A stretch of DNA of 45,162 bases from Aeoliella straminimaris. GTDB taxonomy: Bacteria > Planctomycetota > Planctomycetia > Pirellulales > Lacipirellulaceae. This document shows positions 34,174-43,716 of the stretch, one piece after another (positions within the stretch are counted from its first letter, which is position 1; the number at the start of each line of letters is the position of its first letter). Location of the stretch: assembly GCF_024054565.1 (NCBI RefSeq), contig NZ_JAMXLR010000009.1, forward strand, positions 1 through 45,162, in the 5' to 3' direction. The notes under the pieces are model-generated. The model searched no databases, had not been told where the DNA came from, and saw only the letters and a program-made list of their open reading frames with translations. The position numbers and the translations under genes are program-made.

Positions 34174-35139
34174 ATGAATTTGCGCATCTTTGGCATAAGC
34201 GATAGCTCAACGCTGCAGCGACTGGACGAGACGGCCCTCTCTGCGGCTTGGCAGGAGGATAACCAACACCGCTGGATCGACATCGAAGCAGCTACGCAGG
34301 AAGAATTGATAGAGCTGCTCGCACCTCTGAACCTACACGAGGCAATCATCAAAGCTTGTCTCTCCAGTGAGCGGGGCGCGAGATTCATCTCTCACGTCTC
34401 CGCGCTCTACTTGGAGATTCCTACGCATCTAGGTTGGAACGAACCTGACAAGCCTTACGTCTCCATCCTGTGCTTGAATACGACGCTGATCACGATTCAT
34501 CGCGATCCGTTGCATACCGTCGAAGACATCATCCGCGATCTAGACGTGGAAATCCCTTTGTATGCGCGAAGTTCCTCGGCCTTGCTTTACTTATTCCTCG
34601 TCGGGATTGGGAGAGGCAATGTCGACTCGGCACTCGACGTTCGAGCGGAAGCGGAAACCCTCGACCAGGCTTGTCACGAGCACCCCGAGTTATTGGATCC
34701 TAGGCAGATTTCCGCATTGCGTCGCAAGGTAAGCCATTGTGCGGCCGTGCACGATGATCACATTTATACAGCAGGCATTCTACAAACTGTCGAATCCGAG
34801 GCATTCAATGTGAACCAGGAAGCGCCCCACTTTCGGCAACTGCTCAAATTGGCCGAGCTTTCGGGCCGTCTCATTGATGGGTCGGAATCACGCGTCGCAA
34901 GCCTCCAGCGCGATTACGAACTCTCCGTGCAAAACAGTGTCGACAACCGCCTTCAGTTTCTCACGGTAATCTCGGCAGTATTTTTGCCCATGACGCTAAT
35001 TACTGCCATCTACGGTATGAACTTCAACGATCTGCCTGCGATGGGCGTGCCGTATGGGTACATCGTCGTGCTCGTGCTGTTGGCGCTCTCGGCGCTCGCC
35101 ACTGGGGCGTACCTCTATTGGCGAGGCTGGTTCGATTAG
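34174..35139 (+). CDS. CorA-family divalent cation transporter
   Basis: A 321-residue inner-membrane protein of the CorA type, which takes up Mg2+ and related ions as a pentamer. The long soluble N-terminal domain contains [13 protein letters not shown] and [20 protein letters not shown]1 (about 258-280) ends in the signature YGMNF (GMN at 281-283), and TM2 lies at about 295-315 with basic residues at the C-terminal end. The start at ATG 34174 (MNLRIFGIS) gives the standard N-terminus; no clear Shine-Dalgarno site precedes it. A short loop between the two helices is normal for the family. Confidence 0.93.
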   Translation: MNLRIFGISDSSTLQRLDETALSAAWQEDNQHRWIDIEAATQEELIELLAPLNLHEAIIKACLSSERGARFISHVSALYLEIPTHLGWNEPDKPYVSILCLNTTLITIHRDPLHTVEDIIRDLDVEIPLYARSSSALLYLFLVGIGRGNVDSALDVRAEAETLDQACHEHPELLDPRQISALRRKVSHCAAVHDDHIYTAGILQTVESEAFNVNQEAPHFRQLLKLAELSGRLIDGSESRVASLQRDYELSVQNSVDNRLQFLTVISAVFLPMTLITAIYGMNFNDLPAMGVPYGYIVVLVLLALSALATGAYLYWRGWFD

Positions 35140-35302
35140 CTAGCAGCCACCACAAGGGCGATCGGGCCTGCCTGCAGACTTTTCCTAACCGTTGCTTCTG
35201 AGGTAATTAGTGCAACGGTGTGGTGCACACCGCAAACGCGTCGATAGGTGGCAGTACAGTGTGGAATGAGAACGGATTTTGACCTCTCATGAAAGTTTGG
35301 TG

Positions 35303-36700
35303 ATGAGTCTATTTCGATTTGGCAGACTTTGCGGGCTAGTATGCATGGTAGGCGTCTGCATGGTTACAGCCCCAGCAAAGAGCAACGAGTGGGGTGACGA
35401 AGTAGAACTTGAGTCGTGCTTTTGTGAATGCGATGGCTGCTCAAATCACCGTGGTTGCCAATGTGGCCGCGACCAGGGCTGCTCCGGCTCGCGTGCGGCG
35501 TGTGATTCTGGCTATTGCTTCAACCCGCCGTTATGTGACGAACTCATGGCTCGTTTGACCCCCCTGATGGAGCAGATGAAAGCTAGCGGGTTCGTCTATG
35601 ACCTTGTGGCGACGCAATTCTACCAGGGTGTCGCGAGCGGTGGCGTGCAGCAGGACTTTGAGTACGGTGGCAAGGTCGACCAGTTTGTCATCCTCGATAG
35701 TGGCAAGTTGGGGCTGTGGCAAGGCATGACCATGACCATGCACGCCGAAACGCGATTCGGCGACGACGTCAATCAGGACGCTGTCGGCTTCGCGCCGGCG
35801 AACATCGCCATGCTGTATCCCAAGTCGGGCGAGCATGACACCGCCATCACCGGGCTGTCGTTCGCCCAAGCTTTGAATCAAGATGTGCAGGCTGTCTTTG
35901 GAAAATTCAATGCGGTCGACCTCTTCTACAGCCTTTATCCGCAAACCGGGAGAGGCATTGACGGGTTCATGAATGCTTCGATGGTGATTCCTGTTTCTGT
36001 CGCCCGGGTGGCTCCGCTGTCGTTCATGGGTGCCGGTGTTCAGAAGTACCGGGGTAAGCAGGTGCAGGGGGCCTTCTTGGTGTACGACACTCAGAATACC
36101 GCTACAACCAGCGGGTTCGACGACCTCTTCGACAACGGCGCGAACATCCTCGCCTTCTGGCGGTTTTTCACGGACGTTGGCGGACTACCCGGCTCGCACG
36201 GGTTTGGCGGCATTTGGTCGACAGGCGAGTTCGTGCCGTTTGACCCGGCCGGGTTTGTCTTCGTACCCGAAGAAGGAATCGTGGCAGTTCCGCAGGACGG
36301 AGCCTATACGTTGCTCTATATCCTGGAACAGACACTGTGGATGGATTGTTGCCATCAGGAACGGAACATCTCGTTGCTCAGCCAATGGGGCATCGCCGAC
36401 CAGGCCACCAGCCCTATCGGCTGGTCGGCCAATATTGGCCTGCAGGCCACGGGATTCAGTGACTCACGCCCACACGATTCGTTTGGCGTGGGCTACTTCC
36501 ATACGGGCATCAGCAACGATCTACAGGATCTGTTCAGTCCACTGCTTCCTCTGCAGGACGTGGATGGAGTTGAGATGTACTACAGCGCGGCGATCGCCAA
36601 GGGAATTCAACTCACGACAGACCTGCAAATTATTGAGCCTGCCTTCGTTAATGATGATACGGCAGTCGTGTTTGGCCTGCGACTCAGTGCGGGCCTGTAA
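35303..36700 (+). CDS. OprB-like carbohydrate-selective porin with Cys-rich N-terminus
   Basis: A 465-residue outer-membrane beta-barrel protein. A signal peptide (about 1-25) is followed by a short segment with ten cysteines within about 42 residues (from ESCFCECDGC to FNPPLCDE). The rest matches the OprB carbohydrate porin family: FVYDLVATQFYQGVASGG, GGKVDQFVILDSGKLGLW, a central FGKFNAVDLF...TGRGIDGFMN and a C-terminal aromatic strand ending FGLRLSAGL. The Cys cluster is not part of the family. ATG 35303 has only a weak ribosome site. The context with a sulfatase suits uptake of sugars released from sulfated polysaccharides; that link is inference. Confidence 0.85.
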   Translation: MSLFRFGRLCGLVCMVGVCMVTAPAKSNEWGDEVELESCFCECDGCSNHRGCQCGRDQGCSGSRAACDSGYCFNPPLCDELMARLTPLMEQMKASGFVYDLVATQFYQGVASGGVQQDFEYGGKVDQFVILDSGKLGLWQGMTMTMHAETRFGDDVNQDAVGFAPANIAMLYPKSGEHDTAITGLSFAQALNQDVQAVFGKFNAVDLFYSLYPQTGRGIDGFMNASMVIPVSVARVAPLSFMGAGVQKYRGKQVQGAFLVYDTQNTATTSGFDDLFDNGANILAFWRFFTDVGGLPGSHGFGGIWSTGEFVPFDPAGFVFVPEEGIVAVPQDGAYTLLYILEQTLWMDCCHQERNISLLSQWGIADQATSPIGWSANIGLQATGFSDSRPHDSFGVGYFHTGISNDLQDLFSPLLPLQDVDGVEMYYSAAIAKGIQLTTDLQIIEPAFVNDDTAVVFGLRLSAGL

Positions 36701-36871
36701 GCTGCACCACGCAGTGGCAACCGAGGAACTGATGACCGTGAATTTCGAGACTTTGTGCTTGAGATTGACGGAGTCATACCCATTCCAGAACCGAGTTCCG
36801 CGCTGCTGGCCATGTTTGGATTGGAGGGCTGCGGTTCCTCGCTCTGCATCGTGCAAAGACGCCGTTTCTAA
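36701..36871 (+). pseudogene. Orphan PEP-CTERM tail directly after the porin stop
   Basis: In frame with the porin and beyond its TAA, the sequence reads DDREFRDFVLEIDGVIPIPEPSSALLAMFGLEG, then LCIVQRRRF and a stop (given here in pieces): REFRDFVLEIDG, PIPEPSSALLAMFGL, QRRRF. This is a textbook PEP-CTERM ending: PEP box, hydrophobic helix, basic end. No start codon or upstream domain belongs to it. It is probably the 3' scar of a deleted PEP-CTERM gene, or less likely a readthrough extension. Confidence 0.6.
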
Positions 36872-36875
36872 CCTT

Positions 36876-36935
36876 GCAGCGGTCGCGCCACCGCCTGCAG
36901 TTCGGAGTATTTCTGCGGCGCAGCGGGTGGACCAG
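36876..36935 (+). repeat. 60-nt dispersed repeat, copy A
   Basis: Matches 42651-42710 at 56 of 60 positions, in the same orientation, beginning GCAGCGGTCGCGCCACCGCC and ending GGACCAG. It lies in a gene-free 160-nt gap before the recombinase gene. A degenerate relative is at 18694-18720. Function is unknown; it is not part of a recognised insertion sequence. Confidence 0.8.
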
Positions 36936-37032
36936 TTTCAGCAAGTTCGCGGCTTGGCTAAGCCGCAGAGGTGACCAGCCGGCGGCGACACCTCTGCAGC
37001 TAGGCCGGGAGGTGCCGCCCTGGTCGGGTTTT

Positions 37033-38073
37033 CTACGCCTGGCGGAATCTACGGCGGCAGCACGGACACTCGCCGTCGAAACCGTGCATCAGCGCGGTGA
37101 ACGCCGTTGGCTGCGGCAGCGACATGATCGCCTTGAAGGCGAGTGGATCTCGGTGAGCGTAATGCCGGTAGGTCACCCCGCCCACGGAATGCCCGAGGAT
37201 TTCGATGGACGACTCCGGCATGTGCTCGTCGTAGTAGGTTGCACATGTCTTCCGTAGGTCCTTCAGGACCCACTTCTTTTCTTCGCCCGTCTCCACGTCT
37301 TGCTTCGGCTTCACACCTGCTAAAGTGCAGAGACGCTGGAACTGCGCGTTCGGGCGCGACGTGCCGCAGTGGAATACTGGCGTGTCAGGCTCGACGGTTT
37401 CAGGTAGAAGACTCTTGAGGTGAGCTTTCACGACCCGATTCATCGGTCGATAGAACTGTTTTTTGGTCTTCACGCGACGGTAGTACAGCCAACCGTAGCG
37501 TGAGTCCTTGCCCTGGCCATTCGGTGGCTCGGGCCGCCAACAGACATGCCGCCACAGGATAGGCTCGTGGAAGGATGCCGTCTTGAACACCGTCCCCGTG
37601 TCGACGCCGTAGTTGAAGAACACGACCAAGGCAGCCCGCCAATAGTGGCCGACCGTCAGGGATTGCTTCCAGCCTCGAGGCCGTTCCAATTCGTACGTGG
37701 CGAAGTAGATCGCATTCAAGTCCGCCTTCGTGAGGTAGTGCCGTCCAGCCACGTCACGCTGCGGCTTTGGTTTAGGGAACCGCGGCAGCTTCTCCAGGAA
37801 ATCCTGCTCCCAGGCCCACGACAGGATCGCTCGCACGGTCTGTCGGGACTTGTTGGCCGTGCGTCCGGCGTTCGATCCGCCGTCTGCGGTAGCCTTTTCA
37901 TGGACCCAATCGAGGAAGTCCCGCAAGTGAACTCTACCAATCTGGTCGACGTCGACTCCTTTTCCCCAGGCGGTCCACTTGGTGACGGTGCCCCGGTACT
38001 CCTTGCAGGTGCCGGACGAGAGTTTCTTGGCAGCCAGATACTTGGCGGCGACTGACTCAAAGCTGTGAGACAT
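37033..38073 (-). CDS. Unusual tyrosine recombinase/integrase
   Basis: A 346-residue phage-integrase-like protein. The N-terminal SAM-like domain (1-95) is followed by a catalytic domain with KDLRKTCATYY (R274), LGHS (H295) and the candidate nucleophile Y305 in YRHYAH. Two usual catalytic residues are replaced. The first Arg of the GLRxxE box is Asp158 (YGVDTGTVF), and the His of HxLR is K271. The C-terminus ends in an extra CPCC segment. The same YGVDTGT substitution is, as I recall, frequent in planctomycete integrases, so this may be a distinct clade and not a dead enzyme. ATG 38073 has GGAG upstream. No adjacent attachment repeat could be identified. Confidence 0.82.
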   Translation of the reverse strand: MSHSFESVAAKYLAAKKLSSGTCKEYRGTVTKWTAWGKGVDVDQIGRVHLRDFLDWVHEKATADGGSNAGRTANKSRQTVRAILSWAWEQDFLEKLPRFPKPKPQRDVAGRHYLTKADLNAIYFATYELERPRGWKQSLTVGHYWRAALVVFFNYGVDTGTVFKTASFHEPILWRHVCWRPEPPNGQGKDSRYGWLYYRRVKTKKQFYRPMNRVVKAHLKSLLPETVEPDTPVFHCGTSRPNAQFQRLCTLAGVKPKQDVETGEEKKWVLKDLRKTCATYYDEHMPESSIEILGHSVGGVTYRHYAHRDPLAFKAIMSLPQPTAFTALMHGFDGECPCCRRRFRQA

Positions 38074-38372
38074 GGTGACTGCTCCAGGCCGTCGGCATAT
38101 GCTTCCGTCCCAGGCTCCGCCATCCGATGGCCAAAATCGGCCTCCTGCTGAACCTCCTGTCGCTCTGTGATGAGGTCAGGCAGCATACGCTAGCTGCACA
38201 GATGACCCCATTCTAGTCGAGAAAATGGCCAAATGTGCGAGTTGGCCGTTGGGCTCGTCTGCGTCGGCTGATGCACCCGTGGTGACTTCGCAAACCAACA
38301 AAATGCGGGCGGTGGTCAGGCCGCCGCAGGGAACTTTCGGGTGTCCGTGACGCACGATTTATTGCCTACGGG
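38074..38372. other. Gene-free intergenic region
   Basis: About 300 bases between the recombinase and sulfatase genes. No domain-bearing frame, terminator or repeat was recognised. Confidence 0.45.
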
Positions 38373-40742
38373 TCATTCTAGCGCGACGGTTACTTCCTTG
38401 ATGACACCATTGAACTCAAATGGCCTCCGCTTCGCGTAATCGCGTGAGACCGGTGAGCCAAGGTCAACGCCCACGTCGAAAGTCTCGCTGGCAGTGAAGG
38501 CAGCCGGAACAGTCCTTTTGACGCTAGTACGAGCCACCTCCTCTCCGTCGACGTTGATGACGACGGTGGCGGGAGCACCGGGTCGGGCCAGGGTTGTAGT
38601 GACCTCAATCGAGTGTTCGCCTGCCGGAAGCGGCTTTGCAGATTCGGCTCGATACCGTTCGATGAGGAGCATGTTGTATTCGTAGACCAGCTTTCCCTGG
38701 TCCATGTAGAGCGTGAGACCCCCCGAACCACCACCGAGTGCGTACAGTACCCCCGAGGCATTCTCGTCGACTTCAACGTTGACGGTGACTACGTTGCTCT
38801 TCTTGCCAAGTCCCGGAGCGGTAAACTCGGGCATGCGCCGGGTGGTCGCGTCGAATCGCCACGACTTATAGGGCGTAGAGATCACGTCCTCGGGATGAAA
38901 CCGTGTCCAAAGTCCACCGCCGATAGGCAGTGCCTTGTTCGCCTTAGCCTCGGCCAGGAACAACTTCTTCATCTCAGCAAGCCGCTGCGGTTCCTCGTCT
39001 GCAAGGTCAGTAGCCTGTGAGAAGTCCTCGGTCAGGTCGTACAGCTCCCAGACCTCTTGCGACGGGTTCCACGCTTTGAGCCGCTCGCCCGTGCTGGGCG
39101 TGTCCCACGGCAGGAACGGTCCGAAAGTGCAGGCAAACCAGCCGTCGTGGTATATACCTCGGCTAGCGTTATTTTCGAAGTACTGCGTCTTCTTCTGACC
39201 TTTCGCGTTGGCATGGGCGAACGTGTACGCCATGCTCACGCCGTCGATGGGGTCTTGTTCAAAGCCGTTCACCTGCTTGGGCTGCTTGATGCCGATGATA
39301 TCGTAGAGAGTTGGCACGACATCGTTGACGTGGTGGAACTGCGAGCGAGGCGTCTTGTCCGGTTTGATGCCCTTTGGCCAAGAAATGACAAGCGGATTCC
39401 GTGTCCCGCCGAAGTGTGCGGCGACCAACTTCGTCGAACGCAGTGGCGTATCACCTGCCCACGCCCAACCAGCGTGATACATGTTGTCGGTCTTCGCTGA
39501 GCCGAGCGCTTCAAGGCCACCGAGTTGTTCGAGTGCCTCCATCTGCTGCTCGACCGTGTTTGGGATGTTGTTCTGTGCAAGCAGCTCGCTGATACTGCCT
39601 TGCTGTCCCTCGGCACTTGCCCCGTTGTCTCCCCAGATGTAAAGCACAATGGTGTTATCGCGTACCCCAAGCTCTTCGAGTCCGTCTATCAGCTTGCCGA
39701 CTTGGGCATCCGTGTGCTCAACAAATCCTGCGAACACTTCCATCAATCGTCGCTGAAAGGCTCGTTGGGACTCCGGGATGCTGTCCCAAGACGCGAGGGA
39801 TTCGGGACGCGGCGTGAGTTGCGTATCAGCTGGAATCCAGCCCAATTCTTTCTGACGTTGGAATACCCGCTCGCGGTAGGCGTCCCAACCACCGTCGAAC
39901 TTACCCTTGTACTTGTCGGCCCACTCTGAGAAGACATGATGCGGACCATGGGCTGCGCCGGGCGCCCAGTACATGAAGAACGGCTTGTCCGGCGAAAATG
40001 CTTGGTGCTGCTTGAGCCAGGCGATAGCCTTGTCGGCCATGTCCTCGGTCAGGTGGTACTCCTCGTCGTGAGGTGGTTCCACTGGATTGAGGTTTTCGTA
40101 CAGCCGCGGTTCGTACTGCGACGTTTCTCCAGCAAGGAAGCCGTAGAAGTAATCAAAACCATGACCGGTCGGCCAGCGGTCGAACGGCCCCATCGCGGTC
40201 GTCTGGTTGGCAGGCGTGTTGTGCCATTTGCCGAAGGCTGCCGACCGGTAGCCGTAATGATGCAAGACCTCGGCGATGGTTGCCGAAGTTTTGGGGATGA
40301 CGCCCGTGTAGCCGTCGAAGTCTGATGCTCGCTCGGCAATCGTGCCGTTTCCGACGCGATGATGATTGCGACCGGTCAACAACGCTGCCCGAGTCGGGGA
40401 GCAAATAGAAGTGGTATGAAATCGGTTGTAGCAAATTCCTTCGTTCAGTAGTCGGGATAGGGTCGGCGTGTGAATCTCTCCACCAAAGGTATCGTTCTGA
40501 GCGAAGCCGACGTCGTCTATCAGCACAATGAGGACGTTGGGGGCGTCGGGACCAAGCCGCTGCGGTTGTTCACGCCATTCCATCGTCGAGTCGAGGATGG
40601 TCTCACCTGCCTCGCTGGCCGTAGGCGTTGGCGGGAACGGCAATACCGTACCGTATTGAGGCTGCCCATGGGCTGGCGACAGAATAGCAAGTAGTCCCAG
40701 GTAGGCGGAGAGCACAATAAATCGATGGCGATGCAGTTTCAT
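38373..40742 (-). CDS. Exported arylsulfatase, second of an operon
   Basis: A 789-residue sulfatase with a signal peptide (about 1-26, ending PAHG). The active site is CSPTR (C114), with metal ligands D76-D77 (LIVLIDDVGF) and a second Asp-Asn pair in WGDNG. It is a clear homologue of the sulfatase at 31333 along its whole length (AALLTGRNHH, FGKWHN, GFDYFYGF, SWPKGI), including the C-terminal beta-sandwich (LYALGGGSGGLTLYMDQGKL). It starts 18 nt after the stop of the CTPTR sulfatase, so the two are co-transcribed. The substrate is unknown, probably a sulfated glycan. The missing maturase gene must lie elsewhere. Confidence 0.95.
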   Translation of the reverse strand: MKLHRHRFIVLSAYLGLLAILSPAHGQPQYGTVLPFPPTPTASEAGETILDSTMEWREQPQRLGPDAPNVLIVLIDDVGFAQNDTFGGEIHTPTLSRLLNEGICYNRFHTTSICSPTRAALLTGRNHHRVGNGTIAERASDFDGYTGVIPKTSATIAEVLHHYGYRSAAFGKWHNTPANQTTAMGPFDRWPTGHGFDYFYGFLAGETSQYEPRLYENLNPVEPPHDEEYHLTEDMADKAIAWLKQHQAFSPDKPFFMYWAPGAAHGPHHVFSEWADKYKGKFDGGWDAYRERVFQRQKELGWIPADTQLTPRPESLASWDSIPESQRAFQRRLMEVFAGFVEHTDAQVGKLIDGLEELGVRDNTIVLYIWGDNGASAEGQQGSISELLAQNNIPNTVEQQMEALEQLGGLEALGSAKTDNMYHAGWAWAGDTPLRSTKLVAAHFGGTRNPLVISWPKGIKPDKTPRSQFHHVNDVVPTLYDIIGIKQPKQVNGFEQDPIDGVSMAYTFAHANAKGQKKTQYFENNASRGIYHDGWFACTFGPFLPWDTPSTGERLKAWNPSQEVWELYDLTEDFSQATDLADEEPQRLAEMKKLFLAEAKANKALPIGGGLWTRFHPEDVISTPYKSWRFDATTRRMPEFTAPGLGKKSNVVTVNVEVDENASGVLYALGGGSGGLTLYMDQGKLVYEYNMLLIERYRAESAKPLPAGEHSIEVTTTLARPGAPATVVINVDGEEVARTSVKRTVPAAFTASETFDVGVDLGSPVSRDYAKRRPFEFNGVIKEVTVALE

Positions 40743-40760
40743 TGCGAGGTCTATTCTTCG

Positions 40761-42338
40761 TTAGAGTCCAACTTTTTTCGGCGGATACTTCTTGAAGGTC
40801 ATGAGGTGGGCTTTCGCCTCGGCCCCGAGTGACGCCAGCCACGCGTTACGGCGATGTCCAACGGGCAACTCTTCCTTCGGGTCGATGTACAAGTTGAAGA
40901 GCCAAGGAGCGGTGCCAACGTCTTGTAGCACCGCCATGTCGATATGCATAAAGGTCGACTGTGGCAGCAATACCTTTTGGTGCCACTTGTATTCACGCAT
41001 CCGCAACGCTGTCAGCTCGCTCTTCCACCAGAAGAAGACACATTCGCGGTTCGACTCCCCTTCGTCGTGCAACAGGAAAGCCGTTTGGTCGATGCCGTCG
41101 ATATACACTTCACGCGGCAACTCAGCGTCTGCCCCAGCGAGGTGGACCGCCGTATTGAACAGGTCCATCAGGTCAAAGACGCCATCGCTTACCCGACCCG
41201 GCGATATCATGCCCTTCCAGTAGGCGATCCCTGGGACGCGGACTCCACCTTCCCACGTAGTCCCTTTCGCTCCACGAAACGGGGTATAACCGGCATCTGG
41301 CCAAGCATCCATCTGCGGGCCGTTGTCGGATGTGACAAACACAAAGGTATTCTCAAGCACCCCGGCGTCGTCCAAAGCTTTCACGAGTCGGCCAATCAGT
41401 AGGTCGACTTCACACAGACTGTCCTTGTAAGCGTACTTACTTGCACTGAGACCTTTGTACTTAGGATTGGCGAAGTTGTCCGTGTGCACTTTCATGAAGC
41501 AGTGCTCAAGGAAGAACGGTTTTTCTCCTTTTGCTAACTCCATGATTCTTTCTACAGAGAAATCAACGAGTCGCTCGTCCGCGGCGCCCATCTCTTCGAG
41601 GGACTTTACGGTCGAGACCGTCTTTGTATCGCCCATGCTGAAGCCGTGAATGAGGGCGTGCTCCGCTCCGATGGACTCGTAGCGCTCAAGTTTGTCCGCA
41701 TCGAGAGTGAGGTCCGGATAGCGACGAGTGTCTAAAGCTTGTGTTATCTCCTTCTGTGCCGGCAGATAGCCGTAATACTCGTCGAAGCCGACCTCGTGCG
41801 GCCGCATCCCTTCCCCCTCGCCAATATGCCATTTGCCGGTAAGCAGGCTGTAGTAACCCGCGTCACCAAGAATTTTGGCGACGCTCGTCTCGCCATCCCA
41901 CGGATTCACAGTCAGCGTATCACCGGCGAGAATCGGACGGATAAGCCCGGTCCGAACTGGTAGCCTTCCGGTAAGGATGGCGGAGCGAGTTGGAGTGCAA
42001 GTGTGCTGCGAATAGCAGGAGGTCAGACGCAAGCCTTCGCGAGCGAGGCGATCCATGACCGGCGTGTCGGCCCCAACCGCTTTGCCTCCTCCATAGCAGC
42101 CCGGGTCTCCGTACCCCATGTCGTCAACAATAATCCACACGATGTTCGGCCGTTTGCCGGTCGTTCGCCGAAGCTCAGCGAGTTTCCTTTCGGTCTCGCG
42201 TGCTTGCTCCAAAAGAGGAATCGATGGCTCAAGGTTCTCAGCGGTTCGCACCGCCCGGTTGAGCTTCGAAGCCTGGGGATAGGCGGGCGTGGCGAAAACC
42301 AAAAACAGGAGCAGACTAAGCGTTGCGGTTCGGGCCAT
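40761..42338 (-). CDS. Exported sulfatase, CTPTR subtype, first of an operon
   Basis: A 525-residue sulfatase with a signal peptide (about 1-21). The active-site motif is CTPTR (C114) with D72-D73 (IIVDDMGYGDPG). LLTGKWHIG, SDNGPQMDAW and FRGAKGTTWEGGVRVP are typical of arylsulfatase A-like enzymes. Residues 22-62 form an unusual helical insert between signal and catalytic domain. It differs from the other two sulfatases by lacking the C-terminal sandwich and having a different second subdomain. ATG 42338 has only a weak purine-rich ribosome site. The adjacent sulfatase starts 18 nt later, so they may act on the same polymer. Confidence 0.95.
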   Translation of the reverse strand: MARTATLSLLLFLVFATPAYPQASKLNRAVRTAENLEPSIPLLEQARETERKLAELRRTTGKRPNIVWIIVDDMGYGDPGCYGGGKAVGADTPVMDRLAREGLRLTSCYSQHTCTPTRSAILTGRLPVRTGLIRPILAGDTLTVNPWDGETSVAKILGDAGYYSLLTGKWHIGEGEGMRPHEVGFDEYYGYLPAQKEITQALDTRRYPDLTLDADKLERYESIGAEHALIHGFSMGDTKTVSTVKSLEEMGAADERLVDFSVERIMELAKGEKPFFLEHCFMKVHTDNFANPKYKGLSASKYAYKDSLCEVDLLIGRLVKALDDAGVLENTFVFVTSDNGPQMDAWPDAGYTPFRGAKGTTWEGGVRVPGIAYWKGMISPGRVSDGVFDLMDLFNTAVHLAGADAELPREVYIDGIDQTAFLLHDEGESNRECVFFWWKSELTALRMREYKWHQKVLLPQSTFMHIDMAVLQDVGTAPWLFNLYIDPKEELPVGHRRNAWLASLGAEAKAHLMTFKKYPPKKVGL

Positions 42339-42745
42339 GAGGTGGTTCTTCTTGGTTGGGTATCAGCTTGCGTAGTGCGGGCAATGGACACGCCGCCTTT
42401 ATCTGAAAACTACCTAGTATACCAGAGTCCCTAAGACCCGGCGCCCACCTTTGCAGTGCGATGACAGGAAATCAGCTGGGGCTCGCAATCGGCTCGGTGG
42501 ATTTAGCTTGAGGAGTTACCGCAATCTCAGAAAAGCCGCATATGCCAAGCCAGAAAATGCGGCTCAAGAGGAATATCCCTGAAGGCAAATCGCCCTTCTC
42601 TGACTAGTGATGGTATTCAGACCTGAGGGTAGAAGTCGAAGTTCGTTGCCGCAGCGGTCGCGCCACCGCCTTCAGTTCGGAGTATCTCTACGGCGCAGCG
42701 GCTGGACCAGCGAAAGCGCCGGGATAAACCGGCTTGGAGTCAGGA
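42339..42745. other. Gene-free region upstream of the sulfatase operon
   Basis: About 400 bases containing the upstream region of the sulfatase operon and the second 60-nt repeat. No protein with a recognisable family is encoded. No promoter pair was obvious. Confidence 0.5.
42651..42710 (+). repeat. 60-nt dispersed repeat, copy B
   Basis: Differs from copy A (36876-36935) at four positions. It lies 35 nt before the conserved 5' region of the group II intron element, so both good copies are next to mobile DNA. Outside the 60 nt the flanks differ. Confidence 0.8.
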
Positions 42746-43145
42746 ATGAAAGAGTCCCACGGAGAAGACCTAGCCAGTCACTCCGGCCTTGAGTCGTACG
42801 CTGACCGCGGTAACGCGGTGGGTGTAGCATCGGCAAGAGGTACAGGCAGGCCAGCTATGGAGCTCCGAAATCATCGTGGTCCCGTATGCCCACACTGTGT
42901 TGGTTGTGGAAGGCAACACGTGAGGTTGCGTCGAAGGCAAGTGATCTCACGATACGGCGGAGTCGTAGATCCTGAGCATGTCTGGAAACTTCAAGCGCGA
43001 GAACCGGGAGATCCCCATGGTTTCCAACTCGAATGACGAGGAACGGTCAGTGAACGTTTCCGACGGTACTGCTGATATGTACGCCTTGGGGAAGTCAGAT
43101 GGGTCCATAGTGTGCGCTGGGCAGCGCATGAGTCAGGAGGGTTGA
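42746..43145 (+). other. Conserved 5' region of the group II intron element, split into two frames
   Basis: Two overlapping frames read like the peptide pair often found just before group II intron reverse transcriptases. The first (42746-43036) begins MKESHGEDLASHSGLESYAD and is homologous to the widespread MKESxxxxLAxxxGxE leader. The second (42978-43145) reads MSGNFKRENREIPMVSNS and then GKSDGSIVCAGQRMSQEG, crossing the predicted intron start at 43112. In other genomes such sequences appear as one frame or are split in the same way; here they are out of frame. Whether the peptides are made is doubtful. A ribosome site is not evident. Confidence 0.45.
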
Positions 43146-43716
43146 AGTCCCTCTGGCGCTCGGATGAGGAGCGTCATATCCGAAAGCGGCGGTAATTCGT
43201 CGCTGGCCGGGGAATACCAATAAGATGAACTCTAAACGGGCACGAAGTTGGAAACAATGGATACTGCCAAGAATGAATCTAAGTTGGTGTTCTGTTCGCT
43301 TGCGGACAACCGGAGGACAGGGTGTCCATCGTGAGGTGGAATCCGAAGGGTTTGAGGAGAAGTACCGGGCCGTAATCAAGGGAGCGATCCCAACGATGAA
43401 CCGGTCGGCCAAAGGTGAGGCAAGGTCGAGTCTGCACTATGGAGACGAAGGCGTTTCTCATTCACTCACCGCACCAAGGTGTTTGCGGTCGGCACGGTAC
43501 GGAAGATTCATGCGTGACCCCAGGAGGGCTCGTTCGGTTTTCGAGTGGCATCGGAATAAGTGACCCTATAAGCAACCGCGAAATGGGAAGCGATGCCGAA
43601 CGAGTCGTCGGACAACTTCATAGTACTTCAAGCATGGTGAAAGCCGTGTGACCGAATGCTCCTCATGTGGTGGCAAACGGCAGCTCTGAGTGAGCTGGGG
43701 AAGGGAGTTGGCAAAG

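Noticed and set aside
37033..38073. Recombinase as the integrase of the 19.8-29.1 kb island.
   Set aside because: It lies 8 kb from the island with chromosomal-type genes in between, and no matching attachment repeats were found at the island edges.
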